Assembly (NCBI GenBank): GCA_001768195.1 | Contig: MENI01000030.1 | Span: 32,168-96,167, forward strand | Direction: 5' to 3' | DNA length: 64,000 bases | DNA from: Bacteroidetes bacterium GWA2_40_15 | Lineage (GTDB): Bacteria > Bacteroidota > Bacteroidia > Bacteroidales > VadinHA17 | In this document: positions 36,745 through 45,314 of the stretch, one piece after another | How the letters are laid out: each line of letters opens with the position of its first letter | Numbering within the stretch: the stretch's first letter is position 1 | Position numbers and translations under genes: made by a program | Notes under the pieces: generated by a model | Seen by the model: only the letters and a program-made list of their open reading frames with translations | Told to the model about the DNA's origin: nothing | Databases searched by the model: none

Positions 36745-39207
36745 TTATTTGATCAGGCTGTACTTGAATGTTCTGATTCCATCATCAAAATATATAACTA
36801 TAATATATATTCCTGAAGACAAGCCTGTTATATCGATAACTGTCTCATTCCCCACTGAAGCAAACCCTTTAGAAACAGGGATTCCTGTGGTATTGAATAC
36901 TTCATACCTGACAGGATAAATGCCTGAGATGATCCCCTGCCCTTTCAGTCTTATAATTCCTCTTCCGGGATTAGGATAAATCATTAATTTTTCAGACATC
37001 AATTCTTCAATTCCGTCTATCAGCGGACTAATTTCAAGATCCTGAATAGCCCATCCCCAGCCATAGGCAAACGGATCGGAGAATAGTCTGAACCTGATCA
37101 GGATTGTGTCACCTGCCTTCAGGCTGGCTGAAGGCGAAATAAACCCGGACTGCTTAACAAACATCCATTCTTTAGCTGTTGCTGTTGAGTTCTGGTCGAC
37201 AATTGAACTATTATATGTTTTGAGCCAGGTTGAATTAAAGCGTGCGTCATATCCGTCAAAAAGAGAGAGCCATGATTTGCCAAAATCTTTCGAAGCCTCA
37301 ACAACAACGTAATCATAAAAATCCACTGATCCGAAAGCTGCACCATCTTCTCCCGGTTCAATAAGTGCTATATCACTGTATTGGAATAAAAGTCCGCTTT
37401 CGTCTAATTTTAAGGGATTCAGAAGCATTGCAATAAAGTTCAGGTTCTTCCCGTTTTCCTCAGGGCTTTCATAAGGATGTTTTGAATGAAGTCCTGATTT
37501 CTGGAAACCTAAAGGTCTGGTAAATTCAAATCCCAGTTTGAAAAAGTCATCCTCTGCATCAGTAAAATCAGAGGTATAGGAGGAAATAACAGGTCCGATA
37601 TTAACAATACCAATCGAATAATAACCCGAGTCCGGAGCAACTGAAATATTCGGAACAACTGCAGAGTCTGTTGCAAAGATCCGGTATCGCAATGAGTCGC
37701 CTCCTCTCAGTAACAAATCTTCTGTTCCCAGAACTATTTTATAGGAATCATCCTTATCGTATTTAAAGGATGCAAATGCTGATTGATTGTCATCCACCCA
37801 ATATTCCAGATAAACTGAATCAATTCCAATATTGTCGACGGCTTCTGCCATCAGTGTGATTGAATCTACCGTCTCAAAATAATATTCGGCAGGGGTATGA
37901 TTCAGATCGGGTTTGATGGTATCAGAACCAATAAAGGCTTTATAACGGAACAACTGGTATAAAGATGGAGAATGGAAAGACCTCAGGAAAAAATCTTCAG
38001 TAAAAAAGTAGTATTGAAGCTCCGTGTTATAGGATGGCAGATTAACATTCACAGAAAAGTGATTATCAGAAGTAAATGATGTCATAAAGAGAGTATCGCT
38101 GTTTTCAAAGCTATCAAAGGAATATACGAGCGCTACTTTATCGCGGTTAAATATGGTATCTGATTTTATCTCTACAGAAAGTTCTATCTGTGATAATGTT
38201 TCCTCTGAGTCACCCGGAGGCTCATGTATTATTCTTGTATTAATCCAGCCAATATCTCCCAAAACAGATAATGTATAGATCCCGGGATCATGAATAGCTT
38301 CCCTCATATCTATTAATGGGGTCATAAGTTCATTTGGCTGTAAGGTAAGCTCTTCATCGAGATGAGAAATACTCGATCCGTTATCCCAGGTGGCAGGGGC
38401 ATAAATTCTGGTTTTTGGAACTCCTGTCAGCTTTTCGAAAACAGGTCCTCGAAAATACAGATTGCCGCCGGTTAATTCATTACGCAATGCCATTGTATAG
38501 TTCCTGAATTCCAATGTATCTGTAAGCAGCTTCCCCTGAGAATTCTCAATGAAGGTATCGTAGATGACCGGAAAGGAACTGAATCCATACCAGCCGGTAT
38601 TACTATCTGTATTAAAACTGTCGAAGAAACCGAGTCCGTGACAAAGCTCATGAAGGACAACGGTTACAAAATCATATTTTCCCACAGGTACATTGCCATC
38701 TGTTCCAAGATACCAATTGACAGAGCTGTTGACTGCAAGTGTGATATCTCCTTCAAGATCTGAATTAAGAGATCTCCCTGCTATTTTTTCCGCAAGCGAT
38801 ACAGGATAGAGTGCAAGCGGATTCAATGCATCTATGGCCCATCCTCCTGCAATGGCGGTAACAGATGAATTAGCCAGTACTCCTGATGTTTCAATTCTTA
38901 CCCAACTGGTAAGTACAGTTGTTTTTGTGTCTGCCGGCAGCAATACCTCAAGGATTGAAACGGCATACTCAAAAGCCTCCATGGCCTCAGTTGAGTAACC
39001 GGTATAATAAACAGTAATTGAACCTCCCCCTTTTGACCTGTCATTTTTCAGGAATCTCTGAGGCGGAGGTATATAGATCCTGGTAGTTTTGTTACCAGCA
39101 TAGCATACCCCGGTAACAGACTTATTATAAATCAGTTCCTGGGCATTAATTGAATTTATAATAAGACAAGATGAAAGTAATATATTTATTAAAAAAGGTT
39201 TGTTCAT
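36745..39207 (-). CDS. Secreted metalloprotease-like protein with T9SS sorting domain
   Basis: An 820-residue exported protein. Signal peptide MNKPFLINILLSSCLIINSINAQ; metalloprotease-type motif VVLHELCHGLGFFDSF (about 188-203, HExxHxxGF) in a domain reaching to about residue 330; then beta-rich, fibronectin-like regions (DTIKPDLNHTPAEYYFETVD); then a C-terminal T9SS type A sorting domain (MIYPNPGRGIIRL to the end), which directs export across the outer membrane. Substrate unknown; the surrounding fold resembles secreted zinc peptidases but the third ligand is not certain. Its start codon overlaps the ferritin stop (ATGA), so it is translationally coupled to ferritin, an unusual pairing. Confidence 0.85.
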   Translation of the reverse strand: MNKPFLINILLSSCLIINSINAQELIYNKSVTGVCYAGNKTTRIYIPPPQRFLKNDRSKGGGSITVYYTGYSTEAMEAFEYAVSILEVLLPADTKTTVLTSWVRIETSGVLANSSVTAIAGGWAIDALNPLALYPVSLAEKIAGRSLNSDLEGDITLAVNSSVNWYLGTDGNVPVGKYDFVTVVLHELCHGLGFFDSFNTDSNTGWYGFSSFPVIYDTFIENSQGKLLTDTLEFRNYTMALRNELTGGNLYFRGPVFEKLTGVPKTRIYAPATWDNGSSISHLDEELTLQPNELMTPLIDMREAIHDPGIYTLSVLGDIGWINTRIIHEPPGDSEETLSQIELSVEIKSDTIFNRDKVALVYSFDSFENSDTLFMTSFTSDNHFSVNVNLPSYNTELQYYFFTEDFFLRSFHSPSLYQLFRYKAFIGSDTIKPDLNHTPAEYYFETVDSITLMAEAVDNIGIDSVYLEYWVDDNQSAFASFKYDKDDSYKIVLGTEDLLLRGGDSLRYRIFATDSAVVPNISVAPDSGYYSIGIVNIGPVISSYTSDFTDAEDDFFKLGFEFTRPLGFQKSGLHSKHPYESPEENGKNLNFIAMLLNPLKLDESGLLFQYSDIALIEPGEDGAAFGSVDFYDYVVVEASKDFGKSWLSLFDGYDARFNSTWLKTYNSSIVDQNSTATAKEWMFVKQSGFISPSASLKAGDTILIRFRLFSDPFAYGWGWAIQDLEISPLIDGIEELMSEKLMIYPNPGRGIIRLKGQGIISGIYPVRYEVFNTTGIPVSKGFASVGNETVIDITGLSSGIYIIVIYFDDGIRTFKYSLIK

Positions 39208-39716
39208 GCCTGAGGTTGAGGGCCGGTTGATGGTGCACGCAATCCCAGAATATCTCTGTCGAACTGGTACAAATTATTCTTTCCGACAAGCCGTACTTTA
39301 TCAAGTATGTTTTTAACTGATGCTTCCTCTTCAACCTGTTCCATGACAAACCATTGCAGAAAATTATGAGTGTTGAAATCTTTTTCGTCAAGGGTCAGGG
39401 CAACAATTTCATTGATACTGGCAGTGACAAATTCCTCGTGCTTCAAAACCTCTTTAAAAACATCTTCAACATTTTTGTATTCTGCAACCGGCTTTTTCAA
39501 TGCAGGAATAACAGCTTTTCCGCCTCTTTCATTTATATATTTTATAAATTTCAGCATATGCATTCTCTCTTCATCAGCCTGAACATAAAGCCAGCCGGCA
39601 ACACCTGCGAACCCGTTAGTTTCAGCCCATATAGCCATTGCAAGATACAGATTTGATGAATAGGCTTCTCTTTCGACCTGTCTGTTACAGATATCTTCAA
39701 CTTTCTTCTTAAGCAT
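39204..39716 (-). CDS. ftnA: Ferritin (non-heme, FtnA type)
   Basis: Ferritin stores iron as a 24-subunit shell. The 170-residue four-helix protein has the ferroxidase glutamates and histidine in REAYSSNLYLAMAIW, ADEERMHMLKFIKYINERGG and FLQWFVMEQVEEEASV. The length and the ending (FDRDILGLRA) fit prokaryotic FtnA. The last bases overlap the start of the secreted metalloprotease-like gene downstream. No TAnnTTTG element is obvious in front of it. Confidence 0.95.
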   Translation of the reverse strand: MLKKKVEDICNRQVEREAYSSNLYLAMAIWAETNGFAGVAGWLYVQADEERMHMLKFIKYINERGGKAVIPALKKPVAEYKNVEDVFKEVLKHEEFVTASINEIVALTLDEKDFNTHNFLQWFVMEQVEEEASVKNILDKVRLVGKNNLYQFDRDILGLRAPSTGPQPQA

Positions 39717-39753
39717 AATTTATAATTTTAAAGTTTATTATATAACAATCCAA

Positions 39754-40134
39754 CTAATTCTGTTGTTCAAGAGCCAGAAGCTCTTCTATTTTCAAAATAA
39801 GATCATTTATTGAAAATGGCTTTGAAAGAACTGCATTGGCGCCAAGGGCTTTGGCTAAATTGAGGTACCCTCCGGGGCCGGCTTTTCCTCCACCCGAAAT
39901 TGCAATTATCTTCAGAGCAGGCTTAAGTTCTCTTAATTTCATTATTACCTTTAAACCGTCCTCTTCCGGCATAATAAGATCTGTAACCACAAGATCAGTC
40001 GTTGAAGGTTTAAAATGAGACAAGGCTTCTTTGCCATTTTCAGCCTCCAGAACGGTATATTTACGACGGATCAGAGAAGTTTTTATCATTTCCCGTAATT
40101 CCATATCATCTTCAATAATCAGAACCCTAGGCAT
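39754..40134 (-). CDS. Single-domain response regulator (receiver only)
   Basis: A 126-residue CheY-like receiver with no output domain. The acidic pocket is IEDD (8-10), the phosphoacceptor Asp52 is in VVTDLIMPEEDG, the Thr/Ser position is in IIAISGGG and the lysine in VLSKPFS. A glycine-rich insertion (GGGKAGPGGYLN) follows strand 4. It lies 92 bp downstream of a PAS histidine kinase that has a degenerate receiver, so the kinase may phosphorylate this protein; a candidate promoter between them suggests partly independent expression. Confidence 0.9.
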   Translation of the reverse strand: MPRVLIIEDDMELREMIKTSLIRRKYTVLEAENGKEALSHFKPSTTDLVVTDLIMPEEDGLKVIMKLRELKPALKIIAISGGGKAGPGGYLNLAKALGANAVLSKPFSINDLILKIEELLALEQQN

Positions 40135-40161
40135 GTCTGTCAGCTTTTAAGATAATAACAA

Positions 40162-40169
40162 CAAAATTA
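40162..40169 (-). promoter_or_regulatory. -7 element (TAATTTTG) of the receiver gene
   Basis: Exact TAnnTTTG match on the minus strand, 28 bases before the receiver ATG at 40134 and between the kinase and receiver genes. Confidence 0.45.
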
Positions 40170-40226
40170 TACCTGCATAATAAAGGAAGAGAAGAGAGGT
40201 ATTCATTTTTTCCGGATACCTATAAT

Positions 40227-42155
40227 TCAATCCAGTTTTATAATAGACAACTGAATGGCATTTCTTATTTCCTTCAGAGATACAGGTTTTATCAGATGTT
40301 GTTTAACAATTCCCGAATTTAGTAATTTTTCTTCGAATATGCTATAACTCTGATTAGTTATGATAACACAAGGAGTATATATTTTGGCCTGTTGAAATAT
40401 AATCAGGAAATCTTCGGGTTTTACAAGTTTTGAATCTGTCATATATATAATAAGCTCAGGCAGATCACCGGTATTTGATACAGACCTGGCAAAACCCTGC
40501 CTGTCTGATATGTACAACAGATCATAACCTGTATTCTCAAGGGCCATTGAAAGCATTCGTGATTCATGTTTATTACCTGCAATAAAGAGTATTTTCTTTC
40601 TAATACCTTTGAAGGATTCTATTTGTTTATCATTTCTGGACACAGGTAAATAGACATAGAATTCAGACCCTTCATCTCTTTTGCTTGAAACAAGTATCTC
40701 TCCTTCCATCTCCGAAATAATTCCGTAAGTTACAGCGAGCCCGAGTCCGGTTCCCTGGCCAACTTCACGGGTTGTGAAAAAAGGTTCAAATATTCTGCCC
40801 AGGATAGCAGGTTCCATCCCTTTTCCTGTATCTTTGAAAATCATGAGAACATATTCATCAGCGACTATGTTTTTGTTTATCTGGTGCTGAAGAAGCTTTC
40901 CCTCAACTAACTCCATTTTCACTGAAAGAATACCTCCCTTCTCCTCCATTGCCTGAATAGCATTTGTCATGAGGTTAATAAAGACCCTGAACAACTGAGT
41001 AGGGTCGGCAAGTACTTTAATATCATTCTGAAGAATATTGCTTTGCACTTCTATATTTGAAGGTATCGATGATTTTATAAAATCTAATGTCTCCTTAAGA
41101 ACCTCAGCAACGCTTACAGCAATTTTTTCCTGCTCAAACTGCCTGCTGAAAGTCAGTATCTGATTTATTATCGACTTAGCCCTCAGAACTGCGCTTTGAA
41201 TCCTGCCTACTTTTTCGGAGGTATCGGAATCTGGAGGAAGGTCTTCCATTAAGAGTTCTGAATAGCCTGAAATAGTTGTAAGAATATTATTGAAATCATG
41301 AGCAATACCTCCTGCCAGAGCGCCTATTGTTTCAAGCTTATGGGCCTGGATCAACCGATTTTCCAACATCAATTCTCTTGTTGCATCCTCAACAACAAAA
41401 TCAAGTATAGGCAGAGTACCTGTTTCATCAAATGAGAGATAACCACTTATCCGGCAGGAGATTTCATTTCCTTCACAGTCCTTCATAGATACTCTTCCAA
41501 GGGTTACAGAATGTTTTTCAAGCAGTTGTTCACAATGTATATCAAATAAATCGGGCTGAAGATAAAAGCTCTTAAGATTGGTTTTCCTGATTGAATAAGC
41601 ATTATAACAATCCATAATATCAAGAAATGCTTTATTTGCATGGATTATCTGACCATCGGGAGAACACCTTACAATTCCAATAGGTAATTTTGTCTCAAAT
41701 GTCCTGAGTTCCTCTTCTTTATCTTTTATCTCAAGTTCTCTTCGCTTTGATTCCTCAATGTCGAAAGTTTCAGCTATAAGATGAGTGATTTCTTTACTGC
41801 TGACTGATAAAGGACGAAATGTAACCTCAAAATATCTTCTTCCATATCCCGGAGTCTCGAAAGATGCTTCATATTTTACCGTCTCTCCGGAAAAACATAA
41901 ATCAATATTTTTTTTAATGAATTCACAAAAAGTCAGTGTGCCCCATATATCTGACAGAGACCTGCCAACAATCTGATCAGGGGTGATATTATGAGCATTA
42001 CAGAAAGTCAGATTAGCCTTTTCATATATATAGTTCCGGTTAATGACACTGATCATTGATCTTGAATGATTAATTATACTCTCTGATATTTCATGTTCAT
42101 CAGAAAGAACCTTATGCTGTTTATCATCCCTCAGGAGATCCTTTTTGTCCTTCAT
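40227..42155 (-). CDS. PAS-domain histidine kinase with degenerate C-terminal receiver
   Basis: A 642-residue cytoplasmic sensor kinase without membrane helices. Order: PAS domain 1 (about 25-140), PAS domain 2 (about 150-265), HisKA with GALAGGIAHDFNNILTTISGY carrying the phospho-His, HATPase with LMTNAIQAMEE, DTGKGM and GTGLGLAVTYGI, then a receiver-like domain (about 525-640). In that receiver the acidic pair after strand 1 is replaced (ILFIAGNKHE) and the expected phosphoacceptor position reads LIIYMTDSK, so it probably cannot be phosphorylated in the usual way. The lysine loop IKPVS is kept. The stimulus is unknown. Confidence 0.9.
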   Translation of the reverse strand: MKDKKDLLRDDKQHKVLSDEHEISESIINHSRSMISVINRNYIYEKANLTFCNAHNITPDQIVGRSLSDIWGTLTFCEFIKKNIDLCFSGETVKYEASFETPGYGRRYFEVTFRPLSVSSKEITHLIAETFDIEESKRRELEIKDKEEELRTFETKLPIGIVRCSPDGQIIHANKAFLDIMDCYNAYSIRKTNLKSFYLQPDLFDIHCEQLLEKHSVTLGRVSMKDCEGNEISCRISGYLSFDETGTLPILDFVVEDATRELMLENRLIQAHKLETIGALAGGIAHDFNNILTTISGYSELLMEDLPPDSDTSEKVGRIQSAVLRAKSIINQILTFSRQFEQEKIAVSVAEVLKETLDFIKSSIPSNIEVQSNILQNDIKVLADPTQLFRVFINLMTNAIQAMEEKGGILSVKMELVEGKLLQHQINKNIVADEYVLMIFKDTGKGMEPAILGRIFEPFFTTREVGQGTGLGLAVTYGIISEMEGEILVSSKRDEGSEFYVYLPVSRNDKQIESFKGIRKKILFIAGNKHESRMLSMALENTGYDLLYISDRQGFARSVSNTGDLPELIIYMTDSKLVKPEDFLIIFQQAKIYTPCVIITNQSYSIFEEKLLNSGIVKQHLIKPVSLKEIRNAIQLSIIKLD

Positions 42156-42187
42156 TATGTGTAATTGAAGTTTATATCTGCCTTATG

Positions 42188-43936
42188 TTAATTAATATCA
42201 AGATTAAATGTCTTTTTTATATCTTTCATAATGGGATATTTAGTGTTGAGATAGCTATATTTCTGTTCGTCTGAATAAATAATTTCATTAGTCTCTGATA
42301 AATCCACGATTGTTTCAATGTCAATATCCTGAATTATGAATCTCTTCTCCATATAATTAATCAGTCTTTGTTTGTATTTATGGACAAAAGTATCCTTCTG
42401 TGTAGCATTGCTAAGGTGTATTCTGATTGTCTGGTTATTTTCCAATTCAGGCTTAATTGACTTAAACATACTTATTATCCTTGGGCCTTCTCCCTTCATC
42501 TGCTCAGTAAAATCTGTCCAGGCATTTTCAAGCGCTTCCGGAGTAAAATCTGCTTTTGGCATTTCTGAACCTGAAGGGACTGCGGGAACATCAACCTTTT
42601 CATTTCTTTTTGCTTCTGCAGCAATCTCATCATTTATCAATTCTTTAATTGAGAAGGTCTTTGCTGATTTTTCAATAACCGGATCGTGTTTTCCTGAAAC
42701 ACCTGCTCCTGAAGTCTCTTTGTTTGCAGGCGAACTCTCCTCCTGTCGTACAATTTGTGATCGTGAAGGAAGTGTAAGTTCACTCTCTTCTTTTTTCAGT
42801 TTTGAAAGATCAGGCTTTTTTTTTTCCGTATCAACGACAGCGTCAGTCAGTAAACGGCATAATCTGATCAGCGATAATTCAATATGAAGTCTGGGGTTCT
42901 TGCTGGCTTTATAGGTAAGATCACAATTAGTACCGATTTCGAGTGAACGGAAAAGAAAATCAACAGGACACTGCGAAGTTTGTTTAAGGTAATGTTGTTT
43001 AACAGCCGGTGTTGCTTCGAGTAGTTTGATAGTAGATTCATCTTTGCATATAAGCAGATCACGTAAATGACTGTTGAGACCCGAGATAAAATTGTGTCCG
43101 TCGAAACCCTTTTCAAGTATTTCATTGAATGTCAGCAATACTTCTGAGACATTTCCGGCCAGTGCGCCATCAACTGTTTTAAAGTAGTACTCATAATCAA
43201 GTACATTAAGGTTATCGATAACATCCCTGTAAGTAATGGTCTTTCCACAGAGACTAACTATCTGGTCAAAAATTGAAAGTGCATCACGAAGCGCACCATC
43301 AGCTTTCTGGCCTATTATGTGAAGAGCCTCTTCAGCAGCACTTACTCCCTCTCTTTCAGCTACATAAAATAAACGGGAGACAATATCCTCAATTCTTATC
43401 CGGTTGAAATCAAATATCTGGCAACGGGATAAAATTGTAGGTATTATTTTATGTTTTTCAGTTGTTGCCAGAATAAAAATTGCATGTGACGGAGGTTCCT
43501 CGAGTGTTTTAAGAAAAGCATTAAATGCCGATGAGGAAAGCATGTGAACTTCATCTATTATATAAATACTGTATTTTCCTATCTGAGGCGGGATCCTCAC
43601 CTGGTCATTAAGACTTCTGATATCTTCCACCTTATTGTTAGATGCAGCATCAAGCTCATGGATATTGAAAGATCTGAGTGAATTGAAAGAGAGGCATGAT
43701 TCACATTTATCACATGCTTCAGCATCTTCTCCGAGATTTATACAGTTAATTGTTTTGGCAAATATCCTTGCACAGGTTGTTTTTCCAACTCCTCTGGGAC
43801 CGCAGAAGAGATATGCCTGAGCAAGATGTTTGTTTTTAATAGCACTTTTAAGCGTATTGGTAATTGAATCCTGACCTATCACCATATCAAAACTGGCAGG
43901 ACGGTATTTACGGGCTGAAACAATAAAGTTTTCCAT
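42188..43936 (-). CDS. dnaX: DNA polymerase III subunit gamma/tau
   Basis: Clamp-loader ATPase. The 582-residue protein has the N-terminal KYRPASFDMVIGQDSI, Walker A GPRGVGKTTCARIFAKT, a zinc module (CINLGEDAEACDKCESC), Walker B with YIIDEVHMLSS and sensor 1 ATTEKHKIIPTILSRCQ. Domain III ends at about residue 375; the rest is a charged linker and a C-terminal region that should contact the polymerase. I saw no obvious frameshift signal for a short gamma form. A TATATTTG promoter element lies upstream. Confidence 0.95.
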   Translation of the reverse strand: MENFIVSARKYRPASFDMVIGQDSITNTLKSAIKNKHLAQAYLFCGPRGVGKTTCARIFAKTINCINLGEDAEACDKCESCLSFNSLRSFNIHELDAASNNKVEDIRSLNDQVRIPPQIGKYSIYIIDEVHMLSSSAFNAFLKTLEEPPSHAIFILATTEKHKIIPTILSRCQIFDFNRIRIEDIVSRLFYVAEREGVSAAEEALHIIGQKADGALRDALSIFDQIVSLCGKTITYRDVIDNLNVLDYEYYFKTVDGALAGNVSEVLLTFNEILEKGFDGHNFISGLNSHLRDLLICKDESTIKLLEATPAVKQHYLKQTSQCPVDFLFRSLEIGTNCDLTYKASKNPRLHIELSLIRLCRLLTDAVVDTEKKKPDLSKLKKEESELTLPSRSQIVRQEESSPANKETSGAGVSGKHDPVIEKSAKTFSIKELINDEIAAEAKRNEKVDVPAVPSGSEMPKADFTPEALENAWTDFTEQMKGEGPRIISMFKSIKPELENNQTIRIHLSNATQKDTFVHKYKQRLINYMEKRFIIQDIDIETIVDLSETNEIIYSDEQKYSYLNTKYPIMKDIKKTFNLDIN

Positions 43937-43974
43937 TCGTTTGCAACTTATACTCCCACAAAAATGTTATTTTA

Positions 43975-43982
43975 CAAATATA
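43975..43982 (-). promoter_or_regulatory. -7 element (TATATTTG) of dnaX
   Basis: Exact TAnnTTTG match on the minus strand, 39 bases before the dnaX ATG at 43936. Confidence 0.5.
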
Positions 43983-44102
43983 GTCAAAAAGCCATGCTGA
44001 TAAAAACGGGGTAAAAATTAAAACCAGCTCTGGTTCAATCATGATTTGTGAAGACCATATCATATTTTTTCCGGAATAATTTCTTATAATCCAAAAAAAA
44101 TG

Positions 44103-44110
44103 TACCTTTG
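44103..44110 (+). promoter_or_regulatory. -7 element (TACCTTTG) of the rpsF-rpsR-rplI operon
   Basis: TACCTTTG followed by C fits the strong Bacteroidota consensus. It lies 41 bases before the rpsF ATG at 44151, in a region with A- and T-runs upstream. Confidence 0.65.
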
Positions 44111-44150
44111 CGAGCCAAAATCATTAAACTAAATTTAAGAATTAATTATT

Positions 44151-44504
44151 ATGTTGAATCAGTACGAAACCGTTTTCATTGCAACTCCCGTTTTATCTGA
44201 GACCCAGATGAAGGAAGCGGTACAGAAATTCAAGAAAGTCATCACCGACAATAAAGGTGAGATTGTTCATGAAGAGAACTGGGGTTTGAAAAAACTGGCC
44301 TATCCTATCCAGAAGAAGTCTACTGGCTTCTATTATCTGGTTGAATTTAAAGGCACAGGCGATCTGATAGAAAAGCTTGAGGTCCAATATCGTCGCGACG
44401 AAAGGATCATAAGATTTTTGACTTTCAGGATGGAGAAATTCTCCATTGAATATGCAGAGAAGAAGAGAAGACAGAAAGAATCAGGAAAATCGAAGGAGGA
44501 ATAA
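44151..44504 (+). CDS. rpsF: 30S ribosomal protein S6
   Basis: S6 binds 16S rRNA as a heterodimer with S18. The 117-residue protein starts [17 protein letters not shown] and has the [19 protein letters not shown] strand pair and the charged tail [15 protein letters not shown]. It is the first gene of the conserved rpsF-rpsR-rplI operon, with rpsR 3 bp downstream. Confidence 0.97.
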   Translation: MLNQYETVFIATPVLSETQMKEAVQKFKKVITDNKGEIVHEENWGLKKLAYPIQKKSTGFYYLVEFKGTGDLIEKLEVQYRRDERIIRFLTFRMEKFSIEYAEKKRRQKESGKSKEE

Positions 44505-44507
44505 TAT

Positions 44508-44777
44508 ATGGCACAGAATGAATCAGAAATCAGATATTTAACCCCTCCGACTGTTGAGGTTAAGAAGAAAAAGTACTGCCGTTTCAAGAAAAACAAGATC
44601 AGGTATATAGATTACAAGGATCCTGAATTTCTCAAAAAATTTCTCAATGATCAGGGAAAGATTCTTCCCAGAAGAATTACAGGAACTTCACTTAAATATC
44701 AAAGGAAAGTTGCAAAGGCTGTCAAAAGAGCCAGGCATATTGCTCTTCTTCCTTATGTAACTGACCTTTTAAAATAA
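44508..44777 (+). CDS. rpsR: 30S ribosomal protein S18
   Basis: S18 pairs with S6 on the platform of the 30S subunit. The 89-residue protein has the family core [39 protein letters not shown] and the [16 protein letters not shown]-terminus. The N-terminal YCRFKKN keeps one cysteine. It lies between rpsF and rplI with gaps of 3 and 12 bp. Confidence 0.97.
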   Translation: MAQNESEIRYLTPPTVEVKKKKYCRFKKNKIRYIDYKDPEFLKKFLNDQGKILPRRITGTSLKYQRKVAKAVKRARHIALLPYVTDLLK

Positions 44778-44789
44778 GGAGGATATACT

Positions 44790-45236
44790 ATGGAAATTAT
44801 ACTCATACAGGACGTCAATAAGCTTGGGCAGAAGGACGATATCGTTAATGTGAAGGACGGATATGGCAGAAACTACCTTATTCCAAGAGGTTATGCAGTT
44901 GCTGCAACAACATCGGTAAAGAAGATGCATGCTGAAAATTTAAGGCAGAGAGCTCACAAAGAAGAGAAAATAAAAATCGCTGCCCAGGAAATAGCAGGCA
45001 AACTTGAAGGAGTTAAAATTACAGTTGGTGCAAAGACAAGTACCTCAGGAAAAATTTTCGGATCTGTCAATACTATTCAGATTGCAGAATCGCTGAAAGA
45101 GAAAGGATTTGATATCGATCGTAAGAATATTACCCTGCCTCTCGATCAGATAAAGGAAGTTGGAAATTATAAGGCTGTGATCAAACTCCACAGGGAAGTT
45201 AAGGTTGAGATCGATTTTGAAATAATAGGAGAATAA
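44790..45236 (+). CDS. rplI: 50S ribosomal protein L9
   Basis: L9 binds domain V of 23S rRNA near the L1 stalk. The 148-residue protein has the N-terminal domain MEIILIQDVNKLGQKDDIVNVKDGYGRNYLIPRGYA, a long connecting helix (about 42-75) and the C-terminal rRNA-binding domain with KTSTSGKIFGSVN. A GGAGG ribosome-binding site precedes the start, and a terminator follows 24 bp after the stop. Confidence 0.97.
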   Translation: MEIILIQDVNKLGQKDDIVNVKDGYGRNYLIPRGYAVAATTSVKKMHAENLRQRAHKEEKIKIAAQEIAGKLEGVKITVGAKTSTSGKIFGSVNTIQIAESLKEKGFDIDRKNITLPLDQIKEVGNYKAVIKLHREVKVEIDFEIIGE

Positions 45237-45259
45237 TTAATTATCACAAAATGAATAAT

Positions 45260-45290
45260 AAAAAGGGACTCATCATAAGGTCCCTTTTTC
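45260..45290 (+). terminator. Intrinsic terminator of the rpsF operon
   Basis: AAAAGGGA (45261-45268) pairs with TCCCTTTT (45281-45288) followed by TTC. The A-rich left arm gives a T run on the opposite strand, so it may serve the convergent lptD gene too. Confidence 0.8.
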
Positions 45291-45314
45291 ATTTTACTGA
45301 TACAGCTTCAATTA

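Noticed and set aside
42372-42887. 171-codon plus-strand open frame
   Set aside because: Antisense to the dnaX linker region; low-complexity Ser/Phe composition.
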